Part shown: piece by piece, positions 1 through 5,807 of the stretch | Numbering within the stretch: the stretch's first letter is position 1 | How the letters are laid out: every line of letters begins with the position of its first letter | From: an uncultured Clostridia bacterium | Lineage (GTDB): Bacteria; Bacillota; Clostridia; Oscillospirales; Oscillospiraceae | Assembly (NCBI GenBank): GCA_947177005.1 | Contig: CAMWSZ010000193.1 | Coordinates: 1-6,186 of the forward strand | Length of the DNA stretch: 6,186 nt | Direction: 5' to 3' | Program-made: the position numbers and the translations under genes | The notes under the pieces: model-generated | Database searches by the model: none | What the model saw: only the letters and a program-made list of their open reading frames with translations | Told to the model about the DNA's origin: nothing

Positions 1-230
1 CTGTTGTCTATGTCAGTCGGGACTACCACAAAAATTGTATGCTGGACCGCAACCGCTTCTTGGTGGAACACGCCTCCACCCTGCTGGCAGTCTATAATGG
101 AGTACGGCGCAGCGGAACCGGCGCGACCGTGAACTATGCCAGGAAAATGGGCCGGGAGATCATCGTGATCGACCCCATCACCCTGCTAATCTCCCATGGG
201 GAATCTGCGCCATCCCCGGCGCACCCTTAA
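1..230 (+). CDS. SLOG family (DUF1273, YpsA-like) protein, C-terminal fragment
   Basis: Partial gene with its 5' end outside the window. The reading frame is open from base 3 and stops with TAA at 228-230, giving about 75 residues. The visible part runs VVYVSRDYHKNCMLDRNRF, then LVEHASTLLAVYNG, a glycine/threonine loop (RRSGTGATVNYARK) and EIIVIDP. This order (RNR.LV..., LLA.Y.G, GGT..TV.YA, EIIIIDP) is what I recognise from the end of DUF1273/YpsA proteins in the SLOG superfamily. SLOG domains are Rossmann-like and are thought to bind nucleotide-type ligands; no reaction can be named here. In Clostridia, such genes often lie on conjugative or integrative elements, so a mobile element may end nearby. 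The last ten or so residues are Pro/Ala/Ser-rich and are encoded by hairpin-forming DNA, so the tail may not be native. Family call fairly sure, role unknown. Confidence 0.72.
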   Translation, partial: VVYVSRDYHKNCMLDRNRFLVEHASTLLAVYNGVRRSGTGATVNYARKMGREIIVIDPITLLISHGESAPSPAHP

Positions 231-231
231 C

Positions 232-364
232 AGGCGCGGAACGCGCCTCGTACTTCCTGCGCGAATGTGCAGGAATGAGCGACCGGAGGGAGCGGAAAAG
301 CCACGCCGTCAGGCGTGTTCGACCGGACGCCCTGCGTCCGGTCCGGGGCTTGGGGGGACCCCAA
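232..364. repeat. Cluster of short perfect hairpins downstream of the SLOG gene
   Basis: Five separate perfect inverted repeats follow the SLOG stop codon almost end to end. They are 232-248 (7-bp stem AGGCGCG, loop GAA), 254-275 (7-bp stem TTCCTGC, 8-nt loop), 302-317 (6-bp stem CACGCC, 4-nt loop), 321-343 (10-bp stem GACCGGACGC, loop CCT) and 350-364 (6-bp stem TTGGGG, 3-nt loop). A further 6-bp stem (TGCGCC, 206-223) lies inside the end of the gene. None is followed by a T-run, so they do not look like ordinary intrinsic terminators. The DNA is GC-rich and I see no convincing protein in it. It could be structured 3' UTR, a small RNA, a REP-like palindromic element or debris of an element end. 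Structure is certain at the sequence level; function is unknown. Confidence 0.6.
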
Positions 365-366
365 CA

Positions 367-404
367 AGGGCATCGGAATATCGAAAACGATATTCCGATG
401 CCCT
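367..404. repeat. 17-bp perfect inverted repeat with AAAA loop
   Basis: The left arm 367-383 (AGGGCATCGGAATATCG) is exactly complementary to the right arm 388-404, separated only by AAAA. This is the strongest hairpin of the upstream region and closes the cluster of smaller hairpins before it. The downstream bases (TGCTTGCC after the stem) are not T-rich, so rho-independent termination is not well supported, although such a stem could protect a 3' end or stall polymerase. The stretch 405-472 between it and the next promoter holds nothing I can identify. Confidence 0.7.
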
Positions 405-472
405 GCTTGCCTACGTTATCGGAGCTTCCTGGAAAAATCAACATTTCACCGTTGCCAGTTTTGCGCCAATGA

Positions 473-501
473 TTGACAGAACATTTTGGATAGCATACAA
501 T
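473..501 (+). promoter_or_regulatory. Sigma-A promoter of the rpiR-family gene
   Basis: TTGACA at 473-478 and TACAAT at 496-501 are separated by 17 bp, a near-consensus housekeeping promoter. Transcription would start near 508, giving a leader of about 38 nt before the ATG at 546. The leader carries a GAGAGG ribosome binding site at 531-536. A degenerate AACAGAACGAACGA stretch at 515-528 faintly resembles the repeats upstream of the permease gene and might allow weak autoregulation, but the match is poor. Confidence 0.8.
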
Positions 502-545
502 CAGGTCAATACTCAACAGAACGAACGAAAGAGAGGTAAACCGCA

Positions 546-1454
546 ATGACATTGGCTCAACGAGTTGAAGAATTGACCATTTCCAGCGGTGGAGATTCCA
601 AACGGGCCATAGGCGAATTTGTATTACAGCAAAAGGCCCGCCTATGTGAGTTTAGTACACAGCAAATCGCAGATGAGACTTATACCTCTAAATCCGCCTT
701 GGTGCGCTTCGCCAAAGCGTTGGGTTTTTCCGGCTGGAGGGACTTTGCCAAAAATTTTGTCAATGAACAGCATTACCAGAATATGCATTATTCCGATGTT
801 GACCCCAATATGCCTTTTCATGCGGACAGCTCCACGAAAGACATTATCAGTTTGATGTGCAGCCTGCAAATGGAAAGTCTCATGGATACGGCTGATCTCA
901 TCAAGCCTTGGACCATCGACAAGGTTGTTGACTTGTTGGAGCAGTCAAATCGAATCGCTCTTTTCGGCATGAGTCCCAACAATCTGTTGGGAGAATTGTT
1001 CCGCCGCAGGATGCTTACGGTGGGAAAATTGGTAGAAATCCCTGCCCTTGGCGACAGCGGTTTACTGGCGGCATCGCTTCGGGAAGGAGACTGTGCGATC
1101 ATCATTTCTTACTCCGGTAATTCTCAAACCTGTGAACCGCTGAATGTACTGCGGTTTCTGGAGAAAAATCATGTTCCCGCAGTCGGGATCACCAGCTGCG
1201 GGACGAACTATCTGCGGCAGCACGCAGCTTATACGCTCTCCATTTCTTCCCAAGAAAAGCTGTTCAGTAAAATATCTACCTTTGCAACGGAAACATCCAT
1301 TCTGTATATTTTGAACGTACTGTTCTCCGCCTATTTTGCCCGCAACTTCCACATAAATTTCAAAGAAAAGGTAGACATGGGCAGGGTGCTGGAGTATCAG
1401 CGATTTTCCAACATCTCCGAATTGAAAGAGGAGGACTTGGAACCGCAGGGGTAA
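546..1454 (+). CDS. MurR/RpiR-family transcriptional regulator (HTH + SIS domain)
   Basis: A 302-residue DNA-binding regulator, the usual length for the family. Residues about 17-70 form the RpiR-type helix-turn-helix (IGEFVLQQK, then FSTQQIADETYTSKSALVRF, then AKALGFSGWRDF). Residues about 125-265 are a SIS domain, a fold that binds phosphosugars. It begins with NRIALFGMS (135-143) and contains the SIS core IIISYSGNSQ (185-194) and PAVGIT (211-216). The start is set by GAGAGG nine bases upstream and by its own promoter. Standing directly before a beta-glucoside permease and phospho-glucosidase, it is probably their local regulator, sensing a 6-phosphorylated sugar. Family members can activate (for example GlvR of Bacillus) or repress (MurR); the repeat positions downstream favour activation. 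By eye it is more AT-rich than the two genes after it, which is common for regulators. Family call firm, ligand inferred. Confidence 0.93.
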   Translation: MTLAQRVEELTISSGGDSKRAIGEFVLQQKARLCEFSTQQIADETYTSKSALVRFAKALGFSGWRDFAKNFVNEQHYQNMHYSDVDPNMPFHADSSTKDIISLMCSLQMESLMDTADLIKPWTIDKVVDLLEQSNRIALFGMSPNNLLGELFRRRMLTVGKLVEIPALGDSGLLAASLREGDCAIIISYSGNSQTCEPLNVLRFLEKNHVPAVGITSCGTNYLRQHAAYTLSISSQEKLFSKISTFATETSILYILNVLFSAYFARNFHINFKEKVDMGRVLEYQRFSNISELKEEDLEPQG

Positions 1455-1456
1455 GC

Positions 1457-1518
1457 TGAAACAAAGTGAAACAGAATTTTTCTAAATAACGGCGGTTTGG
1501 TGAAACAAAACGAAACAG
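1457..1518. promoter_or_regulatory. Paired 18-bp direct repeats, probable RpiR-family operator
   Basis: Two copies of an 18-bp element, TGAAACAAAGTGAAACAG at 1457-1474 and TGAAACAAAACGAAACAG at 1501-1518, agree at 16 of 18 positions. Each is itself a tandem pair of GAAACA units spaced 10 bp (one helical turn), and the two copies lie 44 bp apart, so the sites should face roughly the same side of the DNA. The second copy ends 6 bp before the -35 box of the permease promoter, centred near -51; the first is centred near -95. Such placement is typical of activator sites. Assignment to the adjacent RpiR protein is inference from proximity. Confidence 0.65.
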
Positions 1519-1524
1519 GAGGTA

Positions 1525-1554
1525 TTGAAAGCATATCCCGCTATTTGCTATAGT
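1525..1554 (+). promoter_or_regulatory. Promoter of the beta-glucoside permease operon
   Basis: TTGAAA at 1525-1530 and TATAGT at 1549-1554 are separated by 18 bp, and TG at 1546-1547 makes an extended -10 element. The start would be near 1561, with a leader of about 61 nt. The leader shows no antiterminator-binding hairpin or intrinsic terminator of the kind found before BglG/LicT-controlled genes, which fits control by the upstream repeats instead. Confidence 0.7.
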
Positions 1555-1621
1555 TTGTACATAGACAGCAAACCGATATCCCCCAAAAATTTTTTGAGAA
1601 AAGAGAGGACGTGTACGATCT

Positions 1622-3481
1622 ATGAGCAAGAAGTATGAAGCTGCGGCAGTCGAAATTCTTGCCGCCATCGGTGGCGCAGAAAACGTAAACGCTGCCCGCC
1701 ACTGTCAAACCCGTCTACGCTTTGTTCTGAAGGATCAGGGCAAGGTGGACCGGGAAACACTGGAGGCCATCCCTGCCGTGCTGAAGGTGATCCCCACCGA
1801 AGGAATGTATCAGGTAGTCATCGGAACCGATGTAGCCAGCTGCTACGAGGAAATCGTCAAGCTGCTGCCTGAGAGTATCGGACAGGATAAGGGCGGAGAG
1901 GAAGGTCCCAAGCAGAAAGTCAGTCCCATCACCGCTGTAATCGACTTCATTTCCGGCACATTCCAGCCGGTCATCCCCGCCCTTTCCGGCGCAGGTATGC
2001 TGAAAGCACTGATGGCGCTGTTGGTGGTATTCAAGGTGATCGACACCACCACACAGACCTATTACATCATCAACTTTTTTGCGGACGCTGTTTTCTATTT
2101 CCTGCCCATCCTCCTGGCGTTCTGTCAGGCACAGAAGATGAAGTGCAACCCGGTGCTGGCCGCCGCTGTTGCCGGCATCATGATGCATACCAGTTGGAAT
2201 GCCTTGGTAGCCGCAGGGGAGCCGGTATTCTTCTTCGGCCTTATTCCTTTCACGCTTGTGAACTACACCTCCACGGTTATCCCCATCATCCTGGTTATTT
2301 TTGTCCAGGCATATGTAGAGAAGTTCCTCAACCGCGTCATTCCCAAGGCGGTCAATCTGGTGTTCGTCCCCATGCTGACCTTCCTGATTATGGGTACACT
2401 GGCTCTGTCTGTCCTGGGTCCCATCGGCAACATCATTGGTCAGTATCTCGCCACCTTCTTCACCTTCCTCAGTGAAAATGCCAGCTGGGCACCCGCCTTC
2501 CTGATCGGTGCGTTTCTACCGCCCATGGTTATGTTCGGTCTCCACAACGGCGTTGCGCCCTTGGGCGTGATGCAGATGTCACAGCTGGGCTATGACAGTA
2601 TCTTTGGACCGGGCTGTGTCTGCTCCAACATTGCACAGGGTACTGCCGCTCTGGTCGTTGCTTTCCGTACCGGCGAAGCCAAGACCCGACAGCTGGCCAC
2701 TTCCTCCGGTATCACCGCCCTGATGGGAATTACCGAACCTGTTCTCTACGGCGTTAACCTGCCCAAGAAGTACCCCTTGATCGCCGCGATGGTAGGCGGC
2801 GGCTGCGGCGGCTTGTACGCCGGTCTCACCCATACCCACCGTTTTGCTACCGGCTCATCCGGTCTGCCCGCTGTCCTGCTGTATATTGGCGGCGACACCA
2901 TGCAGTATTTCATCAACATCATTATTTCCCTTGTCATTACCACTGTTGTTACCGCCGCAGTCACCTTCTTCCTGTCCATGAAGTTCGAGCGTCAGGAAAG
3001 CGCTGATGCTTCTGCTCTGGATATTCCCGCCAACACGGTAGGCGCTCCCTCTGATGGTACTGTAGTTCCTATGGAGCAGATTCCGGACGAGACTTTTGCC
3101 ACCGGCGTATTAGGCATGGGCGTTGGTATTCAGTCCGCTAAAGGGGTTGTTGTTGCCCCCTTCTCCGGCACAGTCACCCAGGTTGCGGACACTGGCCATG
3201 CCATTGGACTTGCCAGCCAGGACGGATTGGAACTTTTGATTCATGTGGGCGTGGATACCGTGGACATGAACGGCAAAGGCTTCACCCCCAAGGTCAAAGA
3301 GGGGGATACGGTTCAAGCCGGACAGCTTCTGCTGACCTTTGACAAAAAAGCGATTGCTGCGGCAGGCCACCCGGATGTGGTAGTTATCATGCTGACAAAT
3401 GCGGACGAGTACAAAAATGTAACCTGCGCCCCTGCCGGTACAGTAACCGCCGGTACGCAGATCATCCATGTAGAGAATTAA
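1622..3481 (+). CDS. bglP: Beta-glucoside PTS permease, fused EIIB-EIIC-EIIA
   Basis: A 619-residue membrane permease that imports a beta-glucoside and phosphorylates it with phosphate passed from PEP through EI and HPr. EIIB spans about 1-85 and holds the phosphoacceptor Cys28 in NAARHCQTRLRF. EIIC spans about 100-452, with roughly ten hydrophobic segments, a GLHNG motif (306-310) and the substrate-loop motif GITEPVLYGV (369-378). A polar linker (about 453-487) leads to a Glc-type EIIA at about 488-617, with the active histidine His541 in LLIHVGVDTV and the supporting His526 in TGHAIGL. All phosphotransfer residues are present, so the protein should work as a complete EII. Domain order and length match BglP. 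The start has GAGAGGA about 12 bases upstream, slightly long, but the N-terminus matches family starts. The next gene follows after 13 bp. Beta-glucoside specificity rests on family resemblance and the GH1 neighbour; cellobiose, arbutin or salicin cannot be told apart. Confidence 0.93.
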   Translation: MSKKYEAAAVEILAAIGGAENVNAARHCQTRLRFVLKDQGKVDRETLEAIPAVLKVIPTEGMYQVVIGTDVASCYEEIVKLLPESIGQDKGGEEGPKQKVSPITAVIDFISGTFQPVIPALSGAGMLKALMALLVVFKVIDTTTQTYYIINFFADAVFYFLPILLAFCQAQKMKCNPVLAAAVAGIMMHTSWNALVAAGEPVFFFGLIPFTLVNYTSTVIPIILVIFVQAYVEKFLNRVIPKAVNLVFVPMLTFLIMGTLALSVLGPIGNIIGQYLATFFTFLSENASWAPAFLIGAFLPPMVMFGLHNGVAPLGVMQMSQLGYDSIFGPGCVCSNIAQGTAALVVAFRTGEAKTRQLATSSGITALMGITEPVLYGVNLPKKYPLIAAMVGGGCGGLYAGLTHTHRFATGSSGLPAVLLYIGGDTMQYFINIIISLVITTVVTAAVTFFLSMKFERQESADASALDIPANTVGAPSDGTVVPMEQIPDETFATGVLGMGVGIQSAKGVVVAPFSGTVTQVADTGHAIGLASQDGLELLIHVGVDTVDMNGKGFTPKVKEGDTVQAGQLLLTFDKKAIAAAGHPDVVVIMLTNADEYKNVTCAPAGTVTAGTQIIHVEN

Positions 3482-3494
3482 GGAGGAATTTATC

Positions 3495-4934
3495 ATGACA
3501 GAAAAGCGGCTTCCTGACAATTTCCTATGGGGCGGGGCTACCGCCGCCAACCAGTTTGAAGGTGCATGGGACGCAGACGGAAAAGGACTGAGTCTCATTG
3601 ACCTGGTTCCCTATGGCCCGGATCGCGGCCCGGTGACACGGGGCGAACTGCGGATGCTGGACTGCGATGCTGACCACAGTTATCCCAGCCACGAGGCGGT
3701 GGACCACTACCATCACTTCAAAGAGGACATCGCCCTCTTTGCGGAAATGGGCTTCAAGTGCTACCGGCTGTCCATCAGCTGGACCCGCATTTTCCCCAAT
3801 GGCGATGAAGAAACGCCCAATGAGGCAGGACTGGCTTTCTATGACGAACTGTTTGACGAGTGCCGGAAGCACGGCATCGAGCCGCTGGTAACCCTGTGCC
3901 ACTTCGACCTGCCTATCTGTCTGGTGAAGAAGTTCGGCGGATGGAAGGACCGGCAGATGATCGACTGCTTTGCCAAATACTGCCGGACCGTGTTTACCCG
4001 CTACAAGGATAAGGTAAAATACTGGATTACCTTCAACGAAATCAATATGCTCCATCATATGCCTTTCTCCGCCTGCGGTCTGCTGGTGGACGAAGGAGAA
4101 AATCCCGATCAGGCAAAATATCTCTGCGCTCACCACGAGCTGCTGGCCAGCGCCCAAGCGGTAAAGCTGGCCCATGAGATCATCCCCGGTAGCATGGTCG
4201 GCTGTATGCTGGCGGGCGGCAGCTTCTACCCGTTCACCTGCGCCCCGGAGGATGTGTGGAAGGCCAAGCAGACAGAGCGGAGCAACTATTTCTTCATTGA
4301 CATCCAGAGCCGCGGAGCTTATCCAAACTATGCCCTCCGGCAGCTGGAACGGGATGGCATTCAAATTGATTGGCAGGAGGGCGACCGAGAGCTGCTGGCC
4401 TCTGGTACGGTGGACTTTATCAGTTTCAGCTATTATTGCAGCCGCTGTATGTCCGCCGATCCCGAAGTGCTGAAAAAGCGCATTGCCGCCAACGCCTTCA
4501 AGACGGTACGCAATCCCCACCTCCAGGCCAGCGAATGGGGTTGGCAGATCGACCCGCTGGGCCTGCGCATCACCATGAACGATTTGTATGACCGCTATCA
4601 GAAGCCTCTCTTTATCGTAGAAAACGGCCTGGGGGCCAAGGACGTGATCGAGGCGGACGGCTCCATCCAGGATGATTACCGCATTGACTACCTGCGGGAG
4701 CATATCCGGGCCATGATCGACGCGGTGACAGAGGATGGCATCCCCCTGATGGGTTACACTTCCTGGGGGCCGATTGATCTGGTTTCCGCCTCCACCGGAG
4801 AGATGAGTAAACGGTACGGCTTTATCTATGTTGATAAGGACGACCAGGGAGCCGGTACGCTGGCCCGCCGGAAGAAAAAGAGTTTCGACTGGTATAAGAA
4901 AGTGATTGCCTCCAACGGGGCCGATTTAGATTAA
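3495..4934 (+). CDS. bglA: GH1 6-phospho-beta-glucosidase
   Basis: A 479-residue cytoplasmic glycoside hydrolase of family 1, full length for the family. It cleaves 6-phospho-beta-glucosides delivered by the PTS to glucose 6-phosphate plus sugar or aglycone. The N-terminal GH1 signature FLWGGATAANQFEGAW is at 10-25. The acid/base Glu182 sits in TFNEIN (179-184), where NEI instead of NEP is usual for phospho-glucosidases, and the nucleophile Glu376 is in FIVENGLG. Ser433, Lys439 and Tyr441 (SASTGEMSKRYGF) form the phosphate-binding motif that marks phospho- rather than plain glucosidases. No signal peptide is visible. The ribosome binding site AAGGAGGA at 3480-3487 overlaps the permease stop codon, so the two genes are co-transcribed and probably translationally coupled. 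A terminator follows. The gene name follows common usage for this subfamily; close paralogues are also called bglH or bglB. Confidence 0.95.
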   Translation: MTEKRLPDNFLWGGATAANQFEGAWDADGKGLSLIDLVPYGPDRGPVTRGELRMLDCDADHSYPSHEAVDHYHHFKEDIALFAEMGFKCYRLSISWTRIFPNGDEETPNEAGLAFYDELFDECRKHGIEPLVTLCHFDLPICLVKKFGGWKDRQMIDCFAKYCRTVFTRYKDKVKYWITFNEINMLHHMPFSACGLLVDEGENPDQAKYLCAHHELLASAQAVKLAHEIIPGSMVGCMLAGGSFYPFTCAPEDVWKAKQTERSNYFFIDIQSRGAYPNYALRQLERDGIQIDWQEGDRELLASGTVDFISFSYYCSRCMSADPEVLKKRIAANAFKTVRNPHLQASEWGWQIDPLGLRITMNDLYDRYQKPLFIVENGLGAKDVIEADGSIQDDYRIDYLREHIRAMIDAVTEDGIPLMGYTSWGPIDLVSASTGEMSKRYGFIYVDKDDQGAGTLARRKKKSFDWYKKVIASNGADLD

Positions 4935-4943
4935 CGAAACCAA

Positions 4944-5019
4944 CATCCTGCATTTCACAGCAGAACAGGTAAAATGGAAGCGCCTGTACCGCGCTTCTAT
5001 TTTACCTATATGCAGGATG
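4944..5019. terminator. Large nested inverted repeat, probable bidirectional terminator
   Basis: The inner stem pairs 4967-4983 (AGGTAAAATGGAAGCGC) with 4991-5007 across a 7-nt loop: 17 bp with a single G-U pair. An outer perfect 10-bp stem pairs 4944-4953 (CATCCTGCAT) with 5010-5019, with 13 unpaired bases on the left and 2 on the right. Seen as a terminator, the GC-rich core GAAGCGC/GCGCTTC is followed by TATTTTA on the + strand and by the complement of TAAAATG on the - strand, so it could act in both directions. It lies 9 bp after the phospho-glucosidase stop and should end the bgl transcript. The T-tract is itself part of the long stem, which is less canonical. Confidence 0.65.
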
Positions 5020-5026
5020 AACAGCA

Positions 5027-5071
5027 TTGTGTGGAACGTACAAACCCTCCACACAAAAAATTTTTCTTTTT
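5027..5071 (+). terminator. Second hairpin followed by A/T tract
   Basis: TTGTGTGGA at 5027-5035 pairs perfectly with TCCACACAA at 5048-5056 across a 12-nt loop. Four A bases and then TTTTTCTTTTT (5061-5071) follow. It may be a back-up intrinsic terminator insulating the next promoter, although the A bases between stem and T-run weaken that reading. The A/T tract ends only 3 bp before the -35 box of the tetR promoter, so it could equally serve as an UP element. Confidence 0.4.
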
Positions 5072-5074
5072 GTA

Positions 5075-5103
5075 TTGACACAATGTCAGAAATGGGTTAT
5101 AAT
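5075..5103 (+). promoter_or_regulatory. Consensus promoter of the tetR-reductase operon
   Basis: TTGACA at 5075-5080 and TATAAT at 5098-5103 with 17 bp between them match the sigma-A consensus perfectly. Transcription should begin near 5110, giving a leader of about 39 nt. A promoter this strong before a regulator implies tight repression, and palindromes overlie both its -35 box and its start site. Confidence 0.88.
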
Positions 5104-5132
5104 ATAAACGCTGACACAGTGTCAGAAATGTG
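5075..5132. promoter_or_regulatory. Two TetR-type operators within a 22-bp direct repeat
   Basis: The segments 5075-5096 and 5111-5132 agree at 19 of 22 positions. The second contains a perfect 15-bp palindrome, CTGACAC-A-GTGTCAG (5111-5125). The first holds a weaker version, TGACA-CAA-TGTCA (5076-5088), because its first bases are shared with the -35 box. The centres are 36 bp apart. One site covers the -35 region and spacer, the other the first transcribed bases, so binding by a TetR dimer at either would block transcription. The shared GAAATG tail after both palindromes may be part of the recognised site or simply mark a duplication. Confidence 0.8.
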
Positions 5133-5148
5133 AAGGGAGGAATTACCA

Positions 5149-5781
5149 ATGCCGAGAGGTTCAGAAGAATTGACCAATGCGCGGAAGGAGGAAATTATCC
5201 GGGCCTGTGCTTCTCTGTATGAAACCATGAGTTTCAAAGACATTACCATCAAGGAGATCGGCGCAGTCACATCGTTTACCCGCACATCCATCTATAATTA
5301 TTTCCAGACCAAAGAGGAAATTTTTCTGGCCCTGCTCCAGCAGGAGTATGAAAAGTGGATTGCGGACTTGGATGAGATCACCGCAGCGCATGAATCTCTG
5401 ACAGACGATGCGCTGGCACAGGAGTTGGCCCGATCACTGGAAAAGCGCCTCTTGCTGCTGAAGCTGATGTCTATGAATCACTATGACATGGAGGAAAACA
5501 GCCGGATGGAGCGCTTGGTGGAGTTCAAGATTGCATATGGAAATTCCATTCGTGCAGCAGCCCGTATGCTGGAGAAATTTCGTCCGCAGATGTCCCCAAC
5601 AGATCGGCAGCAATTTTTGTATGCGTTTCTCCCCTTTGTGTATGGCGTCTATCCATATACAGTGGTGACAGACAAGCAAAAAGAAGCCATGGAAAAAGCG
5701 GGAACCGATTTTATCTATATGTCTGTCTATGAGATGGTATATGCCTGCACCAAACGGCTTCTGGCTGGAGGCCAATCATAA
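5149..5781 (+). CDS. TetR/AcrR-family transcriptional repressor
   Basis: A 210-residue one-component regulator of typical TetR length. The N-terminal DNA-binding domain covers about 12-58: RKEEIIRACASLYE, then FKDITIKEIGAVTSFTRTSI with the recognition helix (41-48), and the hallmark YNYFQTKEEIF (49-59). The rest (about 65-205) is helical and would form the dimer and ligand pocket; it is poorly conserved in this family, so the inducer cannot be read from it. The start is supported by GGGAGG eight bases upstream. The gene lies just behind a consensus promoter carrying two palindromes, so it is almost certainly autorepressed. It is followed after 26 bp by an aldo/keto reductase, the likely co-regulated target. 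An aldehyde, quinone or similar reactive compound is a plausible inducer, but this is inferred only from the neighbour. Confidence 0.93.
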   Translation: MPRGSEELTNARKEEIIRACASLYETMSFKDITIKEIGAVTSFTRTSIYNYFQTKEEIFLALLQQEYEKWIADLDEITAAHESLTDDALAQELARSLEKRLLLLKLMSMNHYDMEENSRMERLVEFKIAYGNSIRAAARMLEKFRPQMSPTDRQQFLYAFLPFVYGVYPYTVVTDKQKEAMEKAGTDFIYMSVYEMVYACTKRLLAGGQS

Positions 5782-5807
5782 ATTTATGTTCAACCGGAGG
5801 ATTTATC

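Noticed and set aside
196..549. 117-codon open frame spanning the hairpin region and the rpiR promoter
   Set aside because: It is Arg/Pro/Gly-rich, overlaps the SLOG end, the hairpins, the promoter and the rpiR ribosome binding site, and resembles no family I know; it is a by-product of GC-rich sequence.
1526..1539. Possible catabolite-response (cre) site TGAAAGCATATCCC over the -35 box
   Set aside because: It differs from the cre consensus at about four defined positions, including the central CG, and is not symmetric enough to call.
1584..1596. CAAAAATTTTTTG palindrome in the permease leader
   Set aside because: It is an A/T-only stem without a GC core and lies between the promoter and the gene; a terminator or operator is not supported.
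1715..2188. 157-codon open frame on the - strand within the permease gene
   Set aside because: It is antisense to the EIIB/EIIC region, has no ribosome binding site or promoter I can see, and its sequence reads like reversed permease codons.
4032..4046. NEI rather than NEP at the GH1 acid/base site
   Set aside because: It looked like a catalytic-motif change, but TFNEIN is normal for GH1 6-phospho-beta-glucosidases and the catalytic Glu is present.
3525..4703. Long 392-codon open frame on the - strand
   Set aside because: It lies fully opposite the GH1 gene, which has all catalytic residues; the reverse frame is open through codon bias and has no recognisable protein motifs.
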